Part shown: positions 12,193 through 22,267 of the stretch, piece after piece
Numbering within the stretch: the stretch's first letter is position 1
Layout of the letters: every line of letters begins with the position of its first letter
Source: Prosopocoilus inquinatus
Lineage: Eukaryota > Arthropoda > Insecta > Coleoptera > Lucanidae
Direction of reading: 5' to 3'
DNA: 64,000 bases
Assembly: GCA_036172665.1 (NCBI GenBank)
Contig: CM069876.1
Coordinates: forward strand, 45,663,001 to 45,727,000
The notes under the pieces: generated by a model
The model's input: only the letters and a program-made list of their open reading frames with translations
Databases searched by the model: none
What the model was told of the DNA's origin: nothing
Program-made: the position numbers and the translations under genes

Positions 12193-12651
12193 ATGGAGTC
12201 ATCTCCAACGAAATCCTCCGGATCACGCTCATCAGTCCGCGGTGCCAAGCCCTCAAAGAAAAGAGCGATCGGTTCCAGTCCGCGCATCAACTCGCTGGCG
12301 ACGCCCAGATACCTCGGCCAGAAATACGTAAAGCCCGTCTACTCAGCACAGTCTGGGGTTTCCCCGAAAGCCCTAACGGCGAATCCCTCCACGAGGATCG
12401 AGCACCTGAGTATTCCACCGCTCAGGACGCTCATCGTAAACAAGCAGATGTACTCCAGGCTGCCTACCGCAGGCCCCGAATATGAGGATCGCCTGGACAA
12501 GATGATCCAGAGAAGCTGGAACTCCATGTACAACTGCTACAAGAGGGCCAGGAATGATGAAGACGATGAGATAGAGGAAGAAGCCGAGACCAACCAAGAA
12601 GCCGTCAATTCGACCAGGAACTCTACAAGCAAATTATTGAAATCAAAATGA
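12193..12651 (+). CDS. Small basic Ser/Arg-rich protein, possible THEG-repeat
   Basis: An intact single-exon ATG frame of 152 aa. Codon use is G+C-richer than the surroundings, which supports real coding. The N-terminal 35 residues are Ser/Lys/Arg-rich. Two similar segments, SPRINSLATPR (about residues 28-38) and STRIEHLSIPPLR (about 65-77), resemble the short THEG-type repeat (S/T-x-R-I-x-x-L-x-x-P-K/R) of sperm microtubule-associated proteins. That resemblance is weak and is inference. A basic mid-section is followed by an acidic stretch (DEDDEIEEEAE) and a Lys-rich tail. No membrane segment or signal peptide is seen. It lies 579 nt downstream of the PKG gene in the same orientation. The family is otherwise not recognised. 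Confidence 0.6.
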   Translation: MESSPTKSSGSRSSVRGAKPSKKRAIGSSPRINSLATPRYLGQKYVKPVYSAQSGVSPKALTANPSTRIEHLSIPPLRTLIVNKQMYSRLPTAGPEYEDRLDKMIQRSWNSMYNCYKRARNDEDDEIEEEAETNQEAVNSTRNSTSKLLKSK

Positions 12652-13117
12652 ACGATGTGTAAATATGGATAAATATATTTGTTCTGGCGTAACTAAATTG
12701 AATTTAACATTTTTAATTTAAATCCTAAACGATTTTAAAATAAAATAAATTTCAAACGATAAATCGACTGCAATTTAGGCAACTTGAATGACACAAGTGA
12801 CCTGAATTAGCGAGACCAAAGGGGCGTGCCTCAATAATAAACTAAAACTAAACTAAAGCAGCTATAAGTAAATTAGTCGACGGATCATGCATTGGGAAAT
12901 AAAAGAGAAAGCAATAAAAGAAAATGTACAGCTTGCAGACACGTATAAATGAAAACTTTGAAATAAAAATTATGTGAACATAATAACAATAAGAAAACTT
13001 AAAAGAAAAGAAATTTACATTTCAATCATTTTGTTTCAGTTGTTAATTCAGTTGCTTTCCTGCGAGGGGGTTTTAAACAAGTTTCAAACTTAAACCCCAA
13101 GTTCCTTTTATTAAATT
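12652..13117. other. Convergent 3' region
   Basis: An A+T-rich gap between the plus-strand small gene and the minus-strand PPCDC gene, so it holds both 3' UTRs. AAAATAAAATAAAT at about 12737 could serve the plus-strand gene. No coding frame is supported. Confidence 0.4.
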
Positions 13118-13805
13118 CTACAAGTTATTAATTTTTAACATTTTAAATTTAATATAGTCCACTATAGTTGCAACCTCCGCCATTGCACCAGGTCCAGCGT
13201 CACCACACATAAGCACTTTTTCCACCACGGGTAAACACCTGTAACCCCAATCCACAAGCACATCGATCTGCTTTTTCGTTAACGGATGCTGATACATTCT
13301 AGTATTCATCGCAGGGCAAAAAATCAAAGGCTTCGTCGTGTCCCAAGCTCGAGCAACGCACGTCAATAAATTATCGCAGAGACCCTGCAAGTAATTTCAG
13401 CATTTTAAATTTGATTTTCGGTTTCCAAGGATGATGGTACTTGCGTTTGCTAGTTTAGCCAGAGTGTTGGCATCCAGGGGGGCTATTAAAAAAATGTCGG
13501 CCCATTTACCTAGGTCGATGTGCAAGACAGGATCACCTCGTTGTGACCACAGTGACCACTCGTCTCTGTCACACAACACTGGAATATTTGAAGGCAGCTC
13601 TGCCTCGTCGTAAAAATGTTTAGCATGATCGGTTACAACTACTTTTATCTGAAATGCATTGGGTGAATTGAATGGTTTATTTAAATTATGCAAAACGTAC
13701 ATCAATTTCGTTTCCATCCACTTTAATATTTTGCAAATTTTCTAATAGTAATGGTAGTTTAATCGTGGCTACGCTGCCAGTGCAACCTACTAGTATATTG
13801 ACCAT
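13118..13805 (-). CDS. Ppcdc: Phosphopantothenoylcysteine decarboxylase (PPCDC)
   Basis: A flavoprotein of the HFCD family that decarboxylates 4'-phosphopantothenoylcysteine to 4'-phosphopantetheine, the third step of coenzyme A synthesis, in the cytosol. Three exons on the minus strand (13805-13701, 13648-13445, 13384-13118) give 191 aa; animal homologues are about 200 aa. The N-terminal GCTGSVA glycine-rich flavin-binding segment, the VTDHAKHF segment with the catalytic His, LDANTLAKLANG, the substrate-recognition PAMNTRMYQHP motif, and the CGDAGPGAMAE segment with the active-site Cys are all present. Intron 2 starts GCAAGT, a GC-AG intron, which is required to join LAN to GLCDNLL in frame. 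The ATG lies only 10 nt after the COX19 stop codon, so the two genes may share one transcript. Confidence 0.92.
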
Positions 13806-13815
13806 GTTAACAAAA

Positions 13816-14073
13816 TTATTTACTCTCTTCCAAGTCCGCAGCAAAACCTAATTTCGACCAGTCTTCCTTGGCCATCAAGTTGTTATTCATGCGACACTCC
13901 AAGTAACTTCTGGCCTCGTCTCGACAAGCACTATTATTGTTGCTGTTAATTCTTAAGCACCTCATATAATGGATCATCAACCTTTTGCAAATGCCCTCGT
14001 GATCAAGTGGAAAACTTCCCTTATCCGGAGGGGTCGGTGTGAATTTCTTTTGGCCAAAGGTCATAGACGACAT
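13816..14073 (-). CDS. COX19: COX19, cytochrome c oxidase assembly protein
   Basis: An 85-aa single-exon protein. COX19 is a twin CX9C protein of the intermembrane space and cytosol that partners COX11 in copper delivery and redox control during cytochrome c oxidase assembly (family knowledge). The sequence has the family N-terminus FGQKKFTPTPPDKGSFPLDHEG and both CX9C motifs: CKRLMIHYMRC (about residues 29-39) and CRDEARSYLEC (about 50-60), followed by RMNNNLM. Length equals the usual size. The start is the first ATG of the family alignment (a second Met lies four residues in). It sits 243 nt downstream of the Hsp70-A stop on the same strand and ends 10 nt before the PPCDC start codon. Confidence 0.95.
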   Translation of the reverse strand: MSSMTFGQKKFTPTPPDKGSFPLDHEGICKRLMIHYMRCLRINSNNNSACRDEARSYLECRMNNNLMAKEDWSKLGFAADLEESK

Positions 14074-14316
14074 TACATTGATGGTGTGGACAGTTCAATA
14101 AGTACCAAAAGCCTCCTTCTTTTTTAATAAAAATGCAAATTTGTGATTTGTAACCTCAAATTTGACATCTGTCATTATTTTGTACAAACAACTTCAGCAC
14201 CCTCTATAGGAAATAAAACTAAGTTTTACAAAAATAAAAACTTTATTTACAAAAAATATAATACAACTTATAAATTAATTAAGTAACAAATATGTACAAG
14301 TAATTATAAATCAAGT

Positions 14317-16257
14317 TCAGTCTACTTCCTCGATAGTTGGCCCCGATTTCTGCGCTCCTCCGAAACCTCCGGCTTCTTGACCGCAAGACCCAGGCATTCC
14401 ATGTGATGCCCCACTGGTGCTTCCTCTGTGTAGCTTCGTCATAATGGCAGAGCACACTGAGGTTAGCTGCTTTTGCTTGTCCTCGTATTCTTCCTTCTCT
14501 GCCAAACTGTTAGCGTCGAGCCATTTCAAACAACTCTCACATTCCTGTTCCACTTTTCTCTTATCTTCGGCAGATAACTTGTCTCCGGCATCGCTCACGG
14601 CTTGTTTCATATTGAATACCAATGCTTCTAACTGATTGCGAGCTGCGATGCGTTCCCTCTGCTTTTCATCTTCTTCACGATATTTCTCTGCGTCGGCCAC
14701 CATTTTGTCGATGTCTTTCTGCGATAGCCTGCCTTTGTCATTCTTGATGGTGATGTTTCTTGAATTGCCTGAACTGGTGTCTTTGGCGGAAACGTTTAGA
14801 ATACCATTGGCATCCATATCGAATGTCACTTCTATCTTCGGGACTCCTCTTGGTGCTGGGGGTATTCCAGTGAGGTCGAAGGTACCCAGGAGATTGTTGT
14901 CCTTCGTCATGGCTCTCTCACCCTCAAAAACTCGTACGGTAACAGCCGGCTGGTTATCCGAGTACGTAGTGAAAGTCTGAGTTTGTTTGCAAGGAATTCT
15001 TGAGTTACGCTCGATGATCTTGGTCATTACACCTCCGGCAGTTTCAATGCCCAGAGAGAGAGGTGCCACGTCCACTAGAAGAACGTCTTGAATTTTGCTG
15101 TCAGTTTCTCCGCTGAGGACGGCCGCTTGTACCGCTGCACCATATGCAACGGCCTCATCTGGATTAATTGAAAGATTCAAGGGTTTACCACAGAAGTAAT
15201 TTTGCAGTAACGACTGAATCTTTGGAATTCTGGTAGACCCACCAACCAGAACCACGTCGTGAATCATTCCCTTATCCATTTTCGCATCCGTCAGGGCTTT
15301 CTCAACAGGCTGGAGAGTGCCTCTGAACAAATCGGAGTTCAGTTCTTCAAATCTTGCTCTAGATACTTTGGTGTAGAAATCGATGCCTTCAAAGAGAGCA
15401 TCGATTTCGATTGTGGCTTCTGTACTGGATGACAGCGTGCGTTTAGCTCTTTCAGCTGCCGTTCTCAGGCGACGCAACGCCCTGGGGTTTGAGCGCAGGT
15501 CCTTCTTGTATTTACATTTAAATTCATCGCACAGGTGATTTACTAATCTGTTGTCGAAGTCTTCACCTCCGAGGTGTGTGTCACCTGCTGTCGCTCGAAC
15601 CTCAAACAAGGAGCCCTCGTCGATGGTCAGAATGGAGACGTCGAAGGTACCTCCACCCAGATCGAATATCAACACGTTTCTTTCCCCCTTCAAATTCTTA
15701 TCGAGACCGTAAGCTAGGGCAGCTGCAGTCGGTTCGTTTATTATTCTCATCACGTTAAGGCCGGCTATTGCCCCTGCATCCTTCGTGGCCTGGCGCTGTG
15801 AATCGTTGAAGTATGCGGGGACGGTGATGACGGCATCTCTCACTTGACATCCAAGGAACGCCTCGGCGGTTTCTTTCATTTTCGTCAACACCATCGAGCT
15901 GATTTCTTCGGGCGCGAACTTCTTGGTTTCCCCCTTGTACTCGACTTGTATTTTGGGCTTGCCGCCTTCGTTGGTAACTTTGAAGGGCCAGTGTTTCATG
16001 TCCTCCGCGATTTTCGGGTCGTCGTACCGGCGGCCGATCAATCTCTTCGCGTCGAAAACTGTGTTGCTGGGGTTCATGGCGACCTGGTTTTTGGCGGCGT
16101 CGCCGATGAGCCTCTCCGTGTCCGTGAAGGCGACATAGCTGGGCGTCGTGCGGTTACCTTGGTCGTTGGCGATGATTTCCACTTTGCCTTGCTGCCATAC
16201 TCCGACGCAGGAGTAGGTCGTTCCCAAGTCGATGCCAATCGCTGGTGCTTTAACCAT
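14317..16257 (-). CDS. Hsp70: Cytosolic heat-shock protein Hsp70, copy A
   Basis: An intronless 646-aa ATP-dependent chaperone. Signature 1 IDLGTTYS (about residues 9-16), signature 2 [10 protein letters not shown] (about 200) and signature 3 [11 protein letters not shown] (about 337) are present, and the C-terminus GPTIEEVD is the EEVD co-chaperone signal of cytosolic forms. No introns and a strong heat-shock promoter indicate the stress-inducible class. It is near-identical to copy B (17532-19472), arranged head-to-head. The differences I see are scattered: KK for KR near residue 115, CKYKKDL for RKYKKDM near 257, and several in the last 100 residues. The polyadenylation signal (AATAAA on the minus strand) lies near 14243. 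Confidence 0.97.
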   Translation of the reverse strand: MVKAPAIGIDLGTTYSCVGVWQQGKVEIIANDQGNRTTPSYVAFTDTERLIGDAAKNQVAMNPSNTVFDAKRLIGRRYDDPKIAEDMKHWPFKVTNEGGKPKIQVEYKGETKKFAPEEISSMVLTKMKETAEAFLGCQVRDAVITVPAYFNDSQRQATKDAGAIAGLNVMRIINEPTAAALAYGLDKNLKGERNVLIFDLGGGTFDVSILTIDEGSLFEVRATAGDTHLGGEDFDNRLVNHLCDEFKCKYKKDLRSNPRALRRLRTAAERAKRTLSSSTEATIEIDALFEGIDFYTKVSRARFEELNSDLFRGTLQPVEKALTDAKMDKGMIHDVVLVGGSTRIPKIQSLLQNYFCGKPLNLSINPDEAVAYGAAVQAAVLSGETDSKIQDVLLVDVAPLSLGIETAGGVMTKIIERNSRIPCKQTQTFTTYSDNQPAVTVRVFEGERAMTKDNNLLGTFDLTGIPPAPRGVPKIEVTFDMDANGILNVSAKDTSSGNSRNITIKNDKGRLSQKDIDKMVADAEKYREEDEKQRERIAARNQLEALVFNMKQAVSDAGDKLSAEDKRKVEQECESCLKWLDANSLAEKEEYEDKQKQLTSVCSAIMTKLHRGSTSGASHGMPGSCGQEAGGFGGAQKSGPTIEEVD

Positions 16258-16410
16258 TTTGTTTTAATTCAGAATGGTTTTCAATTTAACACTTTTAACC
16301 ACTTTTTAACACAGAATAGTTTCGCTCGTTTGTCGTCGGGCTGATCTTTTGCAGATCACTCGCTCTTATCAAGCTTTCAAATGTTTCTGTTTTCGCGGCC
16401 AACGCTCGTG

Positions 16411-16467
16411 GTTTATATATGAAAGCTTCGGGTTCTCGAAAGTTGCCGAAGGTTCTGGAACGCCTTC
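16411..16467 (-). promoter_or_regulatory. Hsp70-A promoter: TATA box and heat-shock element
   Basis: On the minus strand a TATATAAAC box covers 16411-16420. Immediately upstream (higher coordinates, 16433-16467) is a run of alternating TTC and GAA pentamers: TTCtc GAAag TTgcc GAAgg TTCtg GAAcg. This is at least six units of the HSF-binding consensus. The spacing to the start codon (about 155 nt from TATA) fits an Hsp70 5' UTR. Confidence 0.9.
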
Positions 16468-17260
16468 CGCGTTAACGTCTGGATTTTTCTGGAATTTATG
16501 TGCTTAATATTTGTTTACAGGCATTTTATTGCTAAATTGTAATAAATAAATTTATCAACGACAACTTACTTAATTAATTATTAACCTTTGTTAATTCCTT
16601 CATGAGAAATATACAGAAATAGTTTAATTTAAAAATATTTAAAGTGTTTCTTTTAAATGAGATGGATTTATTTTAAACTTTGAAAAAAGAAAAACTCCTG
16701 GAATTAAACTAGGTAAATAACTGATTTAAACGAATTTAGATATAAATAAAATAATATATTGGACAACTTTTGTATTGAATTAAAACTGAACACGTTACAG
16801 TAATTGCAAAAATTATTAAATTTTATGCATTCTGCATTTATTAGACATTCTATTTTATTCTAAATTGGAAGATATTTATTTATTGCTGCAACTAAATTAC
16901 ATTTCATGTAGAGCAATGAATTATAATAAATATTACTCTTAAGTCACTGAAAAATGAAAGTATGCAGTTTCCACATAATTAAAAACAAACCTCTTAAACC
17001 CTGAAGAAAAATAAATGCATTTTTTGCTCACATCAGAAACTTTGTTATTTATTATTTACAATTAAAAATGCTGGAAACGATATATTTATTAAGAAAATTA
17101 TTTATTAAATACCTAGTAAATAATAAACGAAGAGAATTAAAGACGATTACATTTTTAGTTTAACGCAGCGATTGTATAATTGAACGAAATCGCTCTCCAA
17201 TATTTATTTTTAAAGTATATTACGCAATGAAATAAATTAAAGTCTCGGCCTTTCCATCTC
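16468..17260. other. A+T-rich spacer between divergent Hsp70 genes
   Basis: About 0.8 kb of A+T-rich DNA lies between the two divergent Hsp70 promoters. No open frame is supported and no repeat from the rest of the window was recognised in it. The two Hsp70 coding regions form inverted arms around this unique spacer. Confidence 0.5.
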
Positions 17261-17376
17261 TAGAACATTCCAATTCACGTAGCATGGAATAGAATCGATC
17301 GACGGCCTGTCTACCCTTCGAGAACCTTCCAGAGCGTTCGTGAGTATTCGAGTGAGCCGAAGCGACTCATATATAA
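17260..17376 (+). promoter_or_regulatory. Hsp70-B promoter: heat-shock elements and TATA box
   Basis: A proximal heat-shock element at 17317-17352 reads TTCga GAAcc TTCca GAgcg TTCgt GAgta TTCga, seven alternating units with small deviations. A further GAAcaTTC pair is at about 17263-17270. TATATAA is at 17370-17376, about 155 nt before the start codon, leaving an A-rich 5' UTR typical of insect Hsp70 messages. Confidence 0.92.
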
Positions 17377-17531
17377 GCCGGCGGATTTCGCGGCAAACGC
17401 AGTTATTTGAAAGATAACAGTGAGTGAGCAAGTTGCAAATCGAAAGAAGCGCTGCTACAACTTTTTCTGCAAGTGAAAAACTTAACTCTGTCTGCAATAG
17501 TCGAAAAGAGAAAAGAATTAAATCAAACAAA

Positions 17532-19472
17532 ATGGTTAAAGCACCAGCGATTGGCATCGACTTGGGAACGACGTACTCCTGCGTCGGAGTATGGCAGCAA
17601 GGCAAAGTGGAAATCATCGCCAACGACCAAGGTAACCGCACGACGCCCAGCTATGTCGCCTTCACGGACACGGAGAGGCTCATCGGCGACGCCGCCAAAA
17701 ACCAGGTCGCCATGAACCCCAGCAACACGGTTTTCGACGCGAAGAGACTGATCGGCCGCCGGTACGACGACCCGAAAATCGCTGAGGACATGAAACACTG
17801 GCCCTTCAAAGTTACCAACGAAGGCGGCAAGCCCAAAATACAAGTCGAGTACAAGGGAGAGACCAAGAGGTTCGCGCCCGAAGAAATCAGCTCGATGGTG
17901 TTGACGAAAATGAAAGAAACCGCCGAGGCGTTCCTTGGATGTCAAGTGAGAGATGCGGTCATCACTGTCCCAGCATACTTCAACGATTCACAGCGCCAGG
18001 CCACGAAGGATGCAGGGGCAATAGCCGGCCTTAACGTGATGAGAATAATAAACGAACCGACTGCAGCTGCCCTAGCTTACGGTCTCGATAAGAATTTGAA
18101 GGGGGAAAGAAACGTGTTGATATTCGATCTGGGTGGAGGTACCTTCGACGTCTCCATTCTGACCATCGACGAGGGCTCCTTGTTTGAGGTTCGAGCTACA
18201 GCAGGTGATACACACCTCGGAGGTGAAGACTTCGACAACAGATTAGTAAATCACCTGTGTGATGAATTTAAACGTAAATACAAGAAGGACATGCGCTCAA
18301 ACCCCAGGGCGTTGCGTCGCCTGAGAACGGCAGCTGAAAGAGCTAAGCGCACGCTGTCATCCAGTACAGAAGCCACAATCGAAATCGATGCTCTCTTTGA
18401 AGGCATCGACTTCTACACCAAAGTATCCAGGGCAAGATTTGAAGAACTGAACTCCGATTTGTTCAGAGGCACTCTCCAGCCTGTTGAGAAAGCCCTGACG
18501 GATGCCAAAATGGATAAGGGAATGATTCACGACGTGGTTCTAGTTGGCGGGTCTACCAGAATTCCAAAGATTCAGTCGTTACTGCAAAATTACTTCTGTG
18601 GTAAACCCTTGAATCTTTCAATTAATCCAGATGAGGCCGTCGCGTATGGTGCAGCGGTACAAGCGGCCGTCCTCAGCGGAGAAACTGACAGCAAAATTCA
18701 AGACGTTCTCCTGGTGGATGTTGCACCTCTCTCTCTGGGTATTGAAACTGCCGGAGGTGTAATGACCAAGATCATCGAGCGTAACTCAAGAATTCCTTGC
18801 AAACAAACTCAGACTTTCACTACGTACTCGGATAACCAGCCGGCTGTTACCGTACGAGTCTTTGAAGGTGAGAGAGCCATGACGAAGGACAACAATCTCC
18901 TGGGTACCTTCGACCTCACTGGAATACCCCCAGCACCAAGAGGAGTCCCGAAGATAGAAGTGACATTCGATATGGATGCAAATGGTATTCTAAACGTTTC
19001 CGCCAAAGACACCAGTTCAGGCAACTCGAGAAACATCACCATCAAGAATGATAAAGGCAGGCTGTCACAGAAAGACATCGACAAAATGGTGGCCGACGCA
19101 GAGAAATATCATGAAGAAGATGAAAAGCAGAGGGAACGCATCGCAGCTCGCAATCAGTTAGAAGGATTGGTATTCAATATGAAACAAGCCGTGAGCGATG
19201 CCGGGGACAAGTTATCTGCTGAAGATAAGAGAAAAGTGGAAGAGGAATGTGAGAGTTGTTTGAAATGGCTCGACGCCAACAGTTTGGCAGAGAAGGAAGA
19301 ATACGAGGATAAGCAAAAGCAGCTAACCTTAGTGTGCTCTCCCATTATAACGAAGCTACACAGAGGAAGCACCAGTGGGCCATCGCATGGAATGCCTGGA
19401 TCTTGTGGTCAAGAAGCCGGAGGTTTTGGGGGACAGCAGAATTCGGGGCCGACCATCGAGGAAGTAGACTGA
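17532..19472 (+). CDS. Hsp70: Cytosolic heat-shock protein Hsp70, copy B
   Basis: An intronless 646-aa inducible Hsp70. I chose ATG 17532 (MVKAPAIG), which matches copy A exactly. The open frame extends upstream to 17424, but that part is the translated-looking 5' UTR and has no counterpart in the family. Nucleotide-binding signatures [18 protein letters not shown] and [11 protein letters not shown] and the EEVD terminus are intact. Compared with copy A there are about a dozen amino-acid differences, concentrated in the C-terminal lid/tail (SPIITKL for SAIMTKL, FGGQQNS for FGGAQKS). Near-identity in inverted orientation suggests recent duplication or ongoing gene conversion (inference). Confidence 0.97.
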   Translation: MVKAPAIGIDLGTTYSCVGVWQQGKVEIIANDQGNRTTPSYVAFTDTERLIGDAAKNQVAMNPSNTVFDAKRLIGRRYDDPKIAEDMKHWPFKVTNEGGKPKIQVEYKGETKRFAPEEISSMVLTKMKETAEAFLGCQVRDAVITVPAYFNDSQRQATKDAGAIAGLNVMRIINEPTAAALAYGLDKNLKGERNVLIFDLGGGTFDVSILTIDEGSLFEVRATAGDTHLGGEDFDNRLVNHLCDEFKRKYKKDMRSNPRALRRLRTAAERAKRTLSSSTEATIEIDALFEGIDFYTKVSRARFEELNSDLFRGTLQPVEKALTDAKMDKGMIHDVVLVGGSTRIPKIQSLLQNYFCGKPLNLSINPDEAVAYGAAVQAAVLSGETDSKIQDVLLVDVAPLSLGIETAGGVMTKIIERNSRIPCKQTQTFTTYSDNQPAVTVRVFEGERAMTKDNNLLGTFDLTGIPPAPRGVPKIEVTFDMDANGILNVSAKDTSSGNSRNITIKNDKGRLSQKDIDKMVADAEKYHEEDEKQRERIAARNQLEGLVFNMKQAVSDAGDKLSAEDKRKVEEECESCLKWLDANSLAEKEEYEDKQKQLTLVCSPIITKLHRGSTSGPSHGMPGSCGQEAGGFGGQQNSGPTIEEVD

Positions 19473-19914
19473 ATTTAGATACTTATAATTTAATATGTAG
19501 AATGAAATAGCTTGTACATGTTTGTAATGTAGTTAGTTATGAAATACTGTGATATTTTTTTATGATGAGTAAATATATAATTTTTTTTATTTAATGAAGT
19601 CTTTTATTTGTTCCTTTACTTCTAAGTTGAAACGAATTAAAAAATTAAAATAAATTTAATTTTTAGAATGCATTTCACATAACATGGCAAAATGAAAATA
19701 GAAATAAAACTCCTAAGGAAAAAATAGGAATTTTTTGCAAATCGTTTTTGATGTTGCTGTTTTAGCATATATGTATATATATAACAACTCAGTAATTGAA
19801 AACATTAACAGCCCTTCGCCCTAGATGGTTATATTTAAATAAAATTTATAAAAGAACAAAAAAGGAATAAACATGCAAATCAAATTACAATTTTTATAGC
19901 CTCAAACATTCTTA
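19473..19914. other. Convergent 3' UTRs of Hsp70-B and NOP16
   Basis: A+T-rich sequence between the two convergent stop codons. An Hsp70-B processing region is suggested by AGTAAATATATAA near 19567. The ATATGTATATATATA run near 19768 is simple sequence. No gene is seen. Confidence 0.4.
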
Positions 19915-20581
19915 CTAAAAAACATCATCATCATCTTCATCAACATCACTTGTGTTAATTACTACATCTGTGCTTTCACTACCACTTTTCTTCTCTAAAT
20001 ATTTGGAATATTGTTCAGGTACAGACATAAACCGCTTAATCTTAGCCCGTAACTGCTTCCAAGTCTCCTGATAATAATTTCGTTTATCTCTGGCCATCGC
20101 TTTGTAATCACTCCCGTACTTATCCATCAGGTAAGTAATAAACTCAACTTGACCGTTCGGCAGGCGAAATAACTTCACCCTCGGGGCCTTCGCGTCCTTC
20201 TCCAGTGCTTCCGCAACATGACCCTTAACAAACCGCGTACTTTCTTCAGTTTCCTCTTCAAGCCACTCGTTTTCGTTCGAAGACATCGAGGCCTTAAACT
20301 CTGCCTTCATTTTGGGTATTTTGAGGGTATGGTTTGGGTCGTAGGACAATCCCATTTGTTCCAAATTAGTTTTTACCGACCTGCTCCTATCCCATGCTTG
20401 TTTTATTTCCTTGCTGGAGAGAACGAAGGATTAGCAAGGCAAGCAGAAGGAAATTGTGATACTGATGAGGTAGTACTTGCCATTCTATGTTTCCCACGCT
20501 GAATATTTTATTGCGTAGTCGTTTGCGATTTACGTTATATTTGTACGTTTTTCTTCTCCTCTGTTTTCTAAGTTTTGTCAT
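19915..20581 (-). CDS. NOP16: Nucleolar protein 16 homologue (NOP16)
   Basis: A 60S ribosomal subunit biogenesis factor of the nucleolus. Two exons (20581-20481 and 20413-19915) give 199 aa; vertebrate NOP16 is about 178 aa. The conserved basic N-terminus (LRKQRRRKTYKYNVNRKRLRN), IEC, the KQAWDRSRSVKTNLEQMGL segment and GSDYKAMARDKRNYYQETWKQLRAKI are clearly visible. The C-terminus is a short acidic tail (DVDEDDDDVF). The intron begins GCAAGT, the second GC-AG intron in this window; a GT donor 4 nt further would break the frame before KEIKQAWD. I chose ATG 20581; an in-frame ATG-less extension upstream is not family-like. A truncated copy of exon 1 lies at about 22287-22330. Confidence 0.9.
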
Positions 20582-21176
20582 TTTCGGGCTTGGCAAAGAT
20601 CGTTTCAAACGAAATCAATGTATGCAAGTCACAAACATAAAAAAAATGAGGTTAGAAAGCACATGGGTGCGTGTGTTCTCCTTATTCTAATCTAGATGTC
20701 GCCCAAATCGCTGGAAAAGAATATGGAAATTATTCAATTAAATTATTTACTTCGTGTTTTATATTATAAAAAACGTGAATTCAAAAGACTTACGCTTTCA
20801 ATTTGTGATTAAATTTGAATAATTGTAATGATACTATCTTTTAAAGTTGGCAATAACAAAATTACCTAGTTGCTCCTAGATACAAACATCGTTTGGCACG
20901 AATTCAAATGTAAATATAATATACAGTAAATTTTCAAAGAATATTATTATCAATACTAAATTAATTAAATTATGCTATTCTGAAGCACAACACTTTATTT
21001 TAATAATTCACAGTTGGTAGTATTGACAATTGTGCCGCCGCCGATATTCAGTGAATAACCTAACTTTTCCTTTAAATTGTAAATAATTTCTGACGATGGC
21101 TGTTATGATCTGCAGATGTGATCCTTTTTATTGATCCGATAGAAAATCGTCTTTCCGTCGTTGATCTGTGCTTAAA
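20582..21176. promoter_or_regulatory. NOP16 / orphan divergent promoter region, duplicated elsewhere
   Basis: This intergenic stretch separates the divergent NOP16 and orphan genes. Its part from about 20590 to 21050 (including TAATCTAGATGTCGCCCAAATCG at 20690 and GCCGCCGCC at 21037) recurs at about 22330-22795, directly upstream of SMC1 copy A. The same proximal sequence therefore stands before two different genes. No TATA box is obvious. Confidence 0.6.
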
Positions 21177-21701
21177 ATGGCAACCGAAATGTATGGTGTG
21201 GGGATCGAGAACATACAAAAACTTCGCGATTTCTACTTTTCTCTGATGAAAAAAAAATTTATCAGACCATTCCACAAAATGGACTTTCTCAGTTGGGTTC
21301 AAGTTAAGAGTGAAACCGTTTTAAATCCACAGAGAGTGAGAGTTGCCGTTGCAGATTCAAATATTCACATTGATGATGGACTTGTTGTGATTTCGAAATC
21401 TATGATTTTAAGAATAGATAGCAACGACCTTGAGGTGACAGTAAAGCTAAAAAAATCGCATTTCAGTGTTGGGACATTCACATGTTTCATATTTAATCAC
21501 GATGCTAAAAAGCAAGAATTCCTTGACGCGCTCGGGGAAATTGATCAATACGCAAGGTGAGACAACTCAAAACAATATTAACGATTATTTTTCGGATGAC
21601 TGTTTTATTGTTGCAGCGATGATGATAGTATGAACAAAAGTGACCAAACTCCTCCAAGTTCAGAATCAAACAATGATGAAAGTGAAGAAAATCTAGCATA
21701 A
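21177..21701 (+). CDS. Orphan 154-aa protein with acidic Ser-rich tail
   Basis: Two exons (21177-21556 and 21617-21701) with good GT-AG sites join in phase to give 154 aa. The first 125 residues alternate short hydrophobic and charged strands (for example VRVAVADSNIHIDD, LEVTVKLKKSHFSVGTFTCFIF) and end in a helix-like segment (KKQEFLDALGEIDQYA). That pattern could suit a small PH-like or beta-sandwich fold, but this is only a guess. The final 28 residues are acidic and Ser/Asn-rich, ending EENLA. The family is not recognised. It is divergent to NOP16 with a shared upstream region and lies between NOP16 and a decayed SMC1/NOP16 duplication. Confidence 0.65.
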
Positions 21702-21786
21702 ATCAATAATTAAAATAATTTTGTAATATTACACAAGAAGCTAGGCATAATAATCTGAGTTAAAAGGTTACACATATTAGACTACT

Positions 21787-22262
21787 GCCAAGCGTTGGGT
21801 TGAAGGCTCATAAGGTATAAAACAATATAAATTTCCACAGGTTCTCTACTCACCAGGGGCCGTATTCTCAAATTGAGAGAAGAGGCAACCAACTGGCAAG
21901 AGAACGTGTTGTCAAAATGACATAATTGTTTTATGATGGAGTATTAGTTTTGTATGAGATTAGATTCTTATTATAAAATTAATTTAGTATTGTTTTTAAT
22001 TTTGAATGTAATTTCATAATTTTTTTCTTGTTTTTCTAATCTCCTAAAAATTTCTTGAAAAAAAAAATAAACCGCCTGTAATATAGGCAACCGTACGAAC
22101 TGCTGAGTTCGCCGGCTTGCCTATACTAAGGTTGTTCATTGAAAAAGTGTAATGTCTTTATTTCTAGGCCGAACTGGCACGTTATTAAATTGTTTATAAT
22201 TTTCAAAGGTTTACCAACAACTTTCTCCATTAATACACGTGAAAATTTAAAAATAAATCAAA
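21787..22262 (+). pseudogene. Duplicated fragment of SMC1-A exon 10 plus intron 10
   Basis: GCCAAGCGTTGGG, then TTGAAGGCTCATAAGGTAT, matches the end of SMC1-A exon 10 (25741-25788), including its donor, with an internal deletion of about 20 nt. The match continues into intron 10: the GGGGCC(G/T)TATTCTC element end, the TAGGCAACC hairpin with TTGCCTATACTAAGG (22084-22126 against 26164-26212), TTTTCAAAGGTTTA and TTAATACACGTGAAAATT. It is a dead piece, not an exon, because nothing flanks it in frame. It shows that SMC1 intron 10 sequence has been copied about 4 kb upstream. Confidence 0.8.
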
Positions 22263-22267
22263 TTGCT

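Noticed and set aside
15844..16344. Long antisense open frame across Hsp70 (and its equal at 17523-17945)
   Set aside because: It is a shadow of the Hsp70 coding strand caused by codon bias; the same antisense frame is found in both copies and has no family signature of its own.
17424..17531. Extended N-terminus of Hsp70-B
   Set aside because: It has no counterpart in copy A or the family and lies in the A-rich 5' UTR; ATG 17532 is the family start.
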